12,079 bases of DNA from Flavobacteriales bacterium (lineage in GTDB: Bacteria > Bacteroidota > Bacteroidia > Flavobacteriales_F > PHOS-HE28). Both the position numbers and the translations under genes were made by a program. Location: assembly GCA_020437875.1 (NCBI GenBank), contig JAGQVR010000067.1, positions 1 to 12,079 of the forward strand, written 5' to 3'. Of the stretch, positions 7,495 through 12,079 are shown one piece after another (within the stretch, counting starts at the first letter, position 1; every line of letters starts with the position of its first letter). Below the pieces are notes generated by a model. The model was given only the letters and a program-made list of their open reading frames with translations. It ran no database searches and was not told the origin of the DNA.

Positions 7495-9390
7495 CTACCT
7501 GAACTGAAGATCGTACAACTTACGATACGCCCCCTCCTGGCCCAGCAGGGTCTGGTGGTCGCCTTGTTCCACGATCCGACCCTTGTCCAGCACGATGATG
7601 CGGTCCGCGTCCTGGATCGTGCTGAGGCGGTGGGCGATGACGATGCTGGTACGGCCCTTCGTGATGCGCTCCGTGGCCTGCTGGATGAGCTGTTCACTGG
7701 TGCTGTCAACGCTGCTCGTGGCCTCATCGAGGATGAGCACTTTGGGTTCATTGACCGCCGCGCGGATGAAAGCGATCAATTGGCGTTGGCCCAGGCTGAG
7801 GATACCTCCTCGTTCCATCACCGGGGTATCGTAGCCCTGCGGCAGGCGCTCGATGAAGCCGTGCGCTCCGACAGCTCTGGCCGCCTCGATCACGCGTTCC
7901 CTGGATATCGTTGGATCGCCCAAGGTGATGTTGTTGTGAACGGTGTCACTGAACAGGAACACGTCCTGGAGCACCACGCCGATGTTCTTCCGCAGGCTGG
8001 CCAAGGCATAAGCGTCTATCGGATGTCCATCCAGGGTCACTTCGCCACGTTGGAATTCGTACGCACGGCTCAGGACATTGATGACGCTGCTCTTGCCGGA
8101 ACCGGTCGCCCCGACAAGGGCCACCATCTCCCCCGCCTGTGCCTCGAAGGAGACGTCCTTCAGCACGAAGTCCTCATCCTCATACGCGAACCATACCTCC
8201 TTGAACCTGACGGTGCCGCGCAGGTCCTGGGCCTTTCGCGAACCCGTATCGGGTATGGAGGCCTCGGTGTCCAGGACCTTGAACACCCGTTCGCTGCCCA
8301 CCATGCCCATCTGGAGCACGTTGAAACGATCCGCCAGCTGGCGGATGGGTCGGAACAGCATGTTGATGAAGAGGATATAGGCGAAGATGTCGCCGAGGGT
8401 GGCTTCCCCCGCCAGCACATCCTTCACCCCCCACCACACGAGGAAAGCGAGTGAGATGGCGCTGAGGATCTCCACCACGGGGAAGAAGATGCTGTACGCG
8501 AGTACGCCCCGGATATGGGCCTTGCGGTGCTCGCGGTTGATCGCCTGGAACTTGCGGTACTCCTGCTCCTCGCGACCGAAGAGCTGCACGATGGACATGC
8601 CCTGGATATGTTCCTGAACGAAGGCGTTCAGCCGTGCCACCTGGGTACGCACGTCCTGGAAGCTCTTCTGTATGCTGTTCTTGAAGATGTTCGTGCTCCA
8701 CAACAACAGGGGGATCGGCACCATGCTGAGCAAGGCGAGCTTCCAATTGTAAACGAACATGACCACCACCACCACGAGCAACTTCAGGATGTCGCCCATG
8801 ATCATGAGCAGGCCCTGCGAGAAGATGTCATCGATGGTCTCGATATCGCTGATCACACGGGTGACGAGCGTGCCGATCGGGGTACGATCGAAATAGCGCA
8901 GCTTGAAGCCGAGGATCCTGGCGTAGAGCTTCTGCCGCAGATCGAAGGTGACCGCCTGCCCGAGCCAGGCGGTCCAGTAAGCCTGGTAGAATTGCACCAG
9001 GGCCTCCACCACGAGCAGTAACACCACCACGAGCGTGATCACCCACACGAGCGTACCCGACCCCGGGCCAATATGCATCTTGGTGACCCTTGCGGCCCAG
9101 GCGATGCTCTGTGCATTCCAGTTGGACCTTTCCGTGAGCACGAAGAGCTGGTCGTAGCTGCTCGCAGCCACATCGACCAACCAGCCGAGCATGATGGGTC
9201 GTATGACCCCGACGATGCTGAGCACGAACGTGAGCACCACTGCCAGCCAGAAGATGCCGCGATAAGGCTTGGTGAACGCGAATACGCGGTTGAACAGGGC
9301 CATGTCGAAGGCCTTGCCCTGAGCCGTAGGCTCGGCCTTCTTCGCTCCGGCCTGATCCGTCCGGGCAGCGGTGGCGGTATCCGCGCTCAT
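7495..9390 (-). CDS. ABC exporter half-transporter (membrane domain fused to ATPase), MdlB/MsbA-like
   Basis: A 631-residue fused half-transporter that should work as a homodimer or heterodimer in the inner membrane. After an Ala/Thr-rich N-terminus of about 26 residues come the transmembrane segments, roughly 46-68, 114-136, 196-213, 216-232, 298-320 and 330-346. The ATPase domain has Walker A GATGSGKSS (427-435), Q-loop Gln475, signature LSLGQRQL (531-538), Walker B VLILDEATSS with Glu556, and switch His587. The second Gly of the usual LSGGQ signature is Leu here. That substitution is seen in related exporters whose signatures read LSxGQRQL, so I take it as a subfamily trait, not damage. 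The loop between the first two membrane segments is long (about 70-113). The start ATG overlaps the truA stop as ATGA, which supports this start over Met30. The substrate cannot be told from sequence; lipids, peptides or drugs are typical of the family. Confidence 0.94.
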   Translation of the reverse strand: MSADTATAARTDQAGAKKAEPTAQGKAFDMALFNRVFAFTKPYRGIFWLAVVLTFVLSIVGVIRPIMLGWLVDVAASSYDQLFVLTERSNWNAQSIAWAARVTKMHIGPGSGTLVWVITLVVVLLLVVEALVQFYQAYWTAWLGQAVTFDLRQKLYARILGFKLRYFDRTPIGTLVTRVISDIETIDDIFSQGLLMIMGDILKLLVVVVVMFVYNWKLALLSMVPIPLLLWSTNIFKNSIQKSFQDVRTQVARLNAFVQEHIQGMSIVQLFGREEQEYRKFQAINREHRKAHIRGVLAYSIFFPVVEILSAISLAFLVWWGVKDVLAGEATLGDIFAYILFINMLFRPIRQLADRFNVLQMGMVGSERVFKVLDTEASIPDTGSRKAQDLRGTVRFKEVWFAYEDEDFVLKDVSFEAQAGEMVALVGATGSGKSSVINVLSRAYEFQRGEVTLDGHPIDAYALASLRKNIGVVLQDVFLFSDTVHNNITLGDPTISRERVIEAARAVGAHGFIERLPQGYDTPVMERGGILSLGQRQLIAFIRAAVNEPKVLILDEATSSVDSTSEQLIQQATERITKGRTSIVIAHRLSTIQDADRIIVLDKGRIVEQGDHQTLLGQEGAYRKLYDLQFR

Positions 9391-10154
9391 GCCTCGTTCC
9401 GCGGGATGAATGGATAGATGATGTGTTCCAGGTAGAGCCCCCGTGCCGGCGCACTCTTCCCTGCCGCGCTGCGGTCATGGGCCTCGATCACCGCGCGCAT
9501 GCTTTCCGGTGGAGCCTGACCCTTGCCGATACGGATGCAGGTACCAACAATGGCGCGGACCATGTTGCGCAGGTAGCGGTCCGCGCGGATGCGGAATCGA
9601 TAGCCGTTCGGGATCTCCTCCCAGGCCGCCAGTCGCACATCACAGATCGTGGTCTTCACATCGCTGCCGGCCTTGCAGAAGCTGCTGAAGTCCTGCCTGC
9701 CGATCAGGTGAACGCATGCACTGTTCATGGCAACGACATCCAGGGCCGGGTGCAGCACATGTGCGCGATCGGCCATGAAAGCATCCTTCCTGCGCAGGAT
9801 CAGGTACCGGTAGCCGCGTTCCGTGGCGCTGAAGCGGGCATGCGCATCATCGCTGACCGGGAACACGCGCTTCACCGCGATGCTGTCTGGGAGCATGCTG
9901 TTCAGGCTGTACACGAGGCGTTCATCGATCACCTGGTCCGAAGGGGCGTCGAAGTGGAGGTAATAGTCCAAGGCGTGCACACCGGTATCGGTGCGGCCAC
10001 AGCCCACCACGAAGAGGTCGGGCGCATGCAGGGCGATCCGCAAGGCCTTCTCCAGTTCCTCCTGCACGCTCGGTGCGGCCGGCTGCCGCTGCCAGCCCCG
10101 GTAGGGCGTGCCGTCGTAAGCCAGTTGGAGGAAATAGCGCGGGAGGATCTCCAT
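9387..10154 (-). CDS. truA: tRNA pseudouridine(38-40) synthase TruA
   Basis: TruA converts uridines 38, 39 and 40 in the anticodon arm of tRNAs to pseudouridine in the cytoplasm. The protein is 255 residues, normal for the family. It begins RYFLQLAYDGTPYRGWQRQP, the typical TruA opening, and carries the catalytic motif GCGRTDTGVHAL with nucleophile Asp56. Later family motifs are HARFSATERGYRY (105-117), DFSSFCKAGSD (155-165) and YLRNMVRAIVGT (194-205). The frame stays open well upstream to 10628, but those codons lie antisense to the metallophosphoesterase and show no TruA similarity. The ATG at 10154, right before the conserved opening, is therefore chosen. The stop overlaps the ABC transporter start (ATGA), implying cotranscription and likely translational coupling. 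A TAnnTTTG element lies 14 bases upstream of the start. Confidence 0.96.
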   Translation of the reverse strand: MEILPRYFLQLAYDGTPYRGWQRQPAAPSVQEELEKALRIALHAPDLFVVGCGRTDTGVHALDYYLHFDAPSDQVIDERLVYSLNSMLPDSIAVKRVFPVSDDAHARFSATERGYRYLILRRKDAFMADRAHVLHPALDVVAMNSACVHLIGRQDFSSFCKAGSDVKTTICDVRLAAWEEIPNGYRFRIRADRYLRNMVRAIVGTCIRIGKGQAPPESMRAVIEAHDRSAAGKSAPARGLYLEHIIYPFIPRNEA

Positions 10155-10168
10155 GGATGGAAGGGGCG

Positions 10169-10197
10169 CAAAGGTACCGGGCCAAAGCGCGAAGCAG
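10169..10197 (-). promoter_or_regulatory. Predicted promoter of truA and the ABC exporter
   Basis: Minus-strand TACCTTTG (10176 to 10169) is a perfect TAnnTTTG -7 element. The best upstream partner is CTG (10197 to 10195), an imperfect TTG, 18 bases away. The element ends 14 bases before the truA ATG, so the predicted leader is only about ten bases. Confidence 0.5.
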
Positions 10198-10205
10198 ACC
10201 ATCCT

Positions 10206-10213
10206 TTCCTTTG
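10206..10213 (+). promoter_or_regulatory. Possible -7 element directly before the metallophosphoesterase
   Basis: TTCCTTTG matches TAnnTTTG except at one position and ends four bases before the ATG at 10218. If active, transcription would begin at or next to the start codon. No clear TTG lies at the -33 distance, which lowers confidence. Confidence 0.35.
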
Positions 10214-10217
10214 TGGC

Positions 10218-10718
10218 ATGACCCACGTCGGGCTGCTCAGCGACACCCATGGTTGGCTCGATCCGCGTATCAAGGAGCACTTCGCGGACCGGGATGTCAT
10301 CTGGCATGCCGGCGACCTCGGTCCTGGCGTGGCGGAGGAACTGACGGAATGGAAACCGCTGGTGGCCGTGCACGGTAACATCGACGACGCCCGATGCCGG
10401 GCCATTCATCCGGAGCACCAGCGCTTCAACTTGGAAGGAGTGCGGGTGTGGATGACCCATATCGCCGGGAAGCCACCGCGTTACACTCCGGAAGTCCTGC
10501 GGGAGCTGCGCACCACCCCCACCGACCTCTTCATTTGTGGGCATTCGCACATCTGTGCCGTTCGGTTCGACCCCACCGTGAACTGCCTCTACATGAACCC
10601 GGGCGCAGCGGGCCGGCACGGCTGGCACCAGATGCGCACCATCCTGCGCTTCACCCTGGATGCTGGAAAGGTCAAGGACCTGGAGGTCATCGAACTGGGC
10701 AAGCGGGGGGCGATCTGA
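10218..10718 (+). CDS. YfcE/MJ0936-family metallophosphoesterase
   Basis: A 166-residue cytoplasmic phosphodiesterase of the calcineurin-like fold, in the small YfcE/MJ0936 family that hydrolyses phosphodiester model substrates; the physiological substrate is usually unknown. All metal-binding motifs are visible in order: SDTHG (Asp9, His11), HAGDLG (Asp33), GNIDD (Asn54), MTHIAG (His81) and GHSH (His109, His111). The length is typical. The frame is open far upstream, to 9423, but that part runs antisense through truA. The ATG at 10218 sits directly before the conserved THVGLLSDTHG opening and is a confident choice. The gene is divergent from truA across 63 bases and is followed after 75 bases by the division gene on the same strand. 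No Shine-Dalgarno-like sequence precedes the start (CTTTGTGGC). Confidence 0.93.
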   Translation: MTHVGLLSDTHGWLDPRIKEHFADRDVIWHAGDLGPGVAEELTEWKPLVAVHGNIDDARCRAIHPEHQRFNLEGVRVWMTHIAGKPPRYTPEVLRELRTTPTDLFICGHSHICAVRFDPTVNCLYMNPGAAGRHGWHQMRTILRFTLDAGKVKDLEVIELGKRGAI

Positions 10719-10780
10719 ACCGAACAGGGGATCGTGGAATACCGATCCACCGCACGCAGGCGTTCAACCCGGGAGGACGA

Positions 10781-10788
10781 TAGTTTCG
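10781..10788 (+). promoter_or_regulatory. Possible -7 element directly before the septum gene
   Basis: TAGTTTCG differs from TAnnTTTG at one base and ends five bases before the GTG at 10794. The arrangement mirrors that before the metallophosphoesterase. No convincing -33 TTG is seen, so readthrough from the upstream gene is an equally good explanation for expression. Confidence 0.3.
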
Positions 10789-10793
10789 TTGCC

Positions 10794-11129
10794 GTGAAAA
10801 AGCTGCTGGACCATATTCCATCGCGCCTTCGCAACAGGTACACCGCCACAGCCGTGGGCCTGCTGTGCTGGATCGCCTTCTTCGACCGCAGCGATGCCTG
10901 GACCACCTTCAAGAACAGGCGGCAGCTGGGGCGGATGGAGGAGCAAAAAGAGTTCTACCTGAACGAGATCGCACGGACCAAGGAGCAACTGCACGAGTTG
11001 AGCAGCGACAAGGAACTGCTCGAGAAGTTCGCCCGGGAGCGCTACCTGATGAAGCGCGACAACGAGGACATCTTCGTGCTCGTGGCCGAGAAGAAGGACC
11101 ACAAGGTCAGTCGGCCTGACAACAAGTGA
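10794..11129 (+). CDS. Septum formation initiator protein, DivIC/FtsB family
   Basis: A small bitopic inner-membrane protein; family members join FtsL and FtsQ/DivIB homologues in the division complex that activates septal peptidoglycan synthesis. With the GTG start at 10794 it has 111 residues: a short basic cytoplasmic segment (KKLLDHIPSRLRNRY), one membrane helix (about 17-31, TATAVGLLCWIAFF), a periplasmic coiled coil rich in Glu/Lys (about 42-77, MEEQKEFYLNEIARTKEQL) and the conserved end FARERYLMKRDNEDIFVLV. That last motif is characteristic of the Bacteroidota branch. The frame extends to a GTG at 10734, but the extra 20 residues (STARRRSTRED) do not resemble the family, whose members begin at about the KKLL. 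The last 23 bases overlap the convergent SGNH-like gene. DivIC and FtsB cannot be told apart from this sequence alone. Confidence 0.9.
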   Translation: MKKLLDHIPSRLRNRYTATAVGLLCWIAFFDRSDAWTTFKNRRQLGRMEEQKEFYLNEIARTKEQLHELSSDKELLEKFARERYLMKRDNEDIFVLVAEKKDHKVSRPDNK

Positions 11130-12075
11130 CGGAACCGCTTCCGCAGAGATCGCGGATCAGCTGTTCGGTGCGCAGCGCACGTCCGGCGGCCCGCAGGTGG
11201 TAATGCGTGTCGTGGAAGGCCGTATCCGGGAACACATAGGCGCCCGGATCCCCGAGCAAGGGATGACCGGCTTGTGCCATGCGCCGGGCGACCACTGCTT
11301 CCACCTCCGCTCTTCGGCTTGAGCGCGCCACGCAGGGCCATATGAATACCACCTGCGCCTGATGCACGGAGGCGCTATCCACCAGTTCCTGAGCGAGCGG
11401 CAGGAAGTCGTTCCCGAATACGGGCTCCTTGTACTCCACCGGTTGCTGCTTCTCCGGGCCACGTTGCGGCAGACCCAGATGAGCCACCATGTCACCGCGG
11501 TCGTTGAAGCCATCCGCCCGGTACACCGCTTCCTGCCCTTCGCCCCTGCGCTTGCCCAATAGATCGTTCCAAGCGGTCTGTATGCGCAGGATGGCCACAT
11601 CGGCGATCACCCGAGGCCGCCGGTACCAAGGCAGCGCATGGATCGCACCGGGTGCCCGGTCCACGGTGAGCACATGCACTTCATTGTCCCGAACAGCTTC
11701 ACGAAAGGCCGAGTACTCGAAGGAGGCGAGCACCAGGTCACCAGGCCCAAGGTGCGTCTTCACCTCGTTCACCATGAACTCCACACCCAGGTTGGCGTGG
11801 ATGGTCATGTTCACAACGGGCATGCAGAGCGCCTGCTCCAACATCTCACTATCCATGCCGAAGGTCGCGTTGCTACCGCCGATGATGACCACCTTCGGGG
11901 AAGGTAGGGTGGCAAGCCTCTCCTCCTTGGCGGCTACAGCACCATGGTAGTCGATCACCGATGCATGATGACCATTGCCGAAGCCCCAGAGCAGCAGGCC
12001 ACCGACGATGCACGCACCGAGCAGTGCACGACCGAACAGGCGGATCGGTTCAGAACTGGAAGTAGATGAACTCAT
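11107..12075 (-). CDS. Membrane-anchored SGNH-hydrolase-like protein
   Basis: A 322-residue protein with a Ser-rich N-terminus, one membrane segment (about 12-32, LFGRALLGACIVGGLLLWGF) and a domain probably facing the periplasm. The strand-turn VVIIGGSNATFGMDS (about 62-76) places Ser68 where SGNH/DltD-like hydrolases have their nucleophile. The C-terminal motif FPDTAFHDTHYHL (282-294) offers the Asp/His pair (Asp289 with His291 or His293). From memory, Bacteroidota proteins of this kind often sit beside an MBOAT-type O-acyltransferase and may help move acyl groups onto envelope polymers; this is inference, as no such gene is in the window. The first four bases read ATGA, so an upstream gene beyond base 12079 could end inside this start. 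The last 23 bases overlap the septum gene. The general fold is likely; the reaction is not established. Confidence 0.78.
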   Translation of the reverse strand: MSSSTSSSEPIRLFGRALLGACIVGGLLLWGFGNGHHASVIDYHGAVAAKEERLATLPSPKVVIIGGSNATFGMDSEMLEQALCMPVVNMTIHANLGVEFMVNEVKTHLGPGDLVLASFEYSAFREAVRDNEVHVLTVDRAPGAIHALPWYRRPRVIADVAILRIQTAWNDLLGKRRGEGQEAVYRADGFNDRGDMVAHLGLPQRGPEKQQPVEYKEPVFGNDFLPLAQELVDSASVHQAQVVFIWPCVARSSRRAEVEAVVARRMAQAGHPLLGDPGAYVFPDTAFHDTHYHLRAAGRALRTEQLIRDLCGSGSVTCCQAD

Positions 12076-12079
12076 GAGT

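Noticed and set aside
7555..8454. A 299-residue plus-strand open frame
   Set aside because: It is the antisense of the ABC exporter's ATPase domain, with His/Glu/Asp-rich shadow composition and no domain.
9387..10628. A longer TruA of 413 residues starting at 10628
   Set aside because: The extra 158 residues are antisense to the metallophosphoesterase and unlike TruA; the family opening begins at the ATG at 10154.
9423..10718. A longer metallophosphoesterase of 431 residues starting at 9423
   Set aside because: The upstream part is the antisense of truA, and the conserved domain starts right at the ATG at 10218.
10711..10734. Inverted CGATC/GATCG after the metallophosphoesterase as a terminator
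   Set aside because: The stem is five bases with a 14-base loop and no following T tract.
10734..10793. N-terminal extension of the DivIC/FtsB protein from a GTG at 10734
   Set aside because: The added residues are low in family similarity, and a typical start context for this family sits at 10794.
1..12079. Mobile element, prophage, CRISPR, tRNA or defence system
   Set aside because: No transposase, integrase, terminal repeats, direct-repeat arrays, tRNA-like cloverleaf or nuclease/helicase cluster was seen; all large frames are accounted for by the listed genes.

Overview
The window reads as an ordinary chromosomal segment of a GC-rich member of the Bacteroidota, probably a Flavobacteriales-like lineage. 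The evidence is two very large secreted proteins ending in type B type IX secretion (T9SS) C-terminal domains, a DivIC/FtsB protein of the Bacteroidota kind, and promoter-like TAnnTTTG motifs, the -7 element typical of this phylum. No phage, insertion sequence, CRISPR array, tRNA or rRNA is visible.

Layout. Bases 1-559 (+) hold the 3' end of uvrA (nucleotide excision repair). Bases 556-7284 (-) hold two head-to-tail paralogues of about 1,120 residues each, three bases apart. Each has a signal peptide, an N-terminal conserved domain, SBBP-like beta-propeller repeats, PKD/Ig-like domains and a gliding-motility-type C-terminal sorting domain. A well-matched Bacteroidota promoter lies about 90 bases upstream of the first of them. 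The 210-base gap 7285-7494 holds that promoter and a weak hairpin after the ABC transporter. Bases 7495-10154 (-) are a two-gene unit, truA (tRNA pseudouridine synthase A) followed by an ABC exporter, joined by an ATGA overlap. A 63-base divergent region separates truA from a YfcE-type metallophosphoesterase (10218-10718, +), followed by a DivIC/FtsB septum protein (10794-11129, +). The far end (11107-12075, -) encodes a membrane-anchored SGNH-hydrolase-like protein whose last 23 bases overlap the end of the septum gene tail to tail.

How the genes fit together. The tandem pair are cell-surface proteins that need the T9SS and probably a PorP/SprF-type partner, none of which is encoded here. 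The other genes are housekeeping (DNA repair, tRNA modification, envelope export, division) and show no shared pathway. The SGNH-like protein probably continues an operon beyond base 12079. I do not see a convincing new defence or mobile system. The most interesting parts are the tandem surface-protein pair with its hyperconserved internal block, the gene ends that overlap on opposite strands, and -7-like elements placed so close to start codons that leaderless transcripts are plausible.
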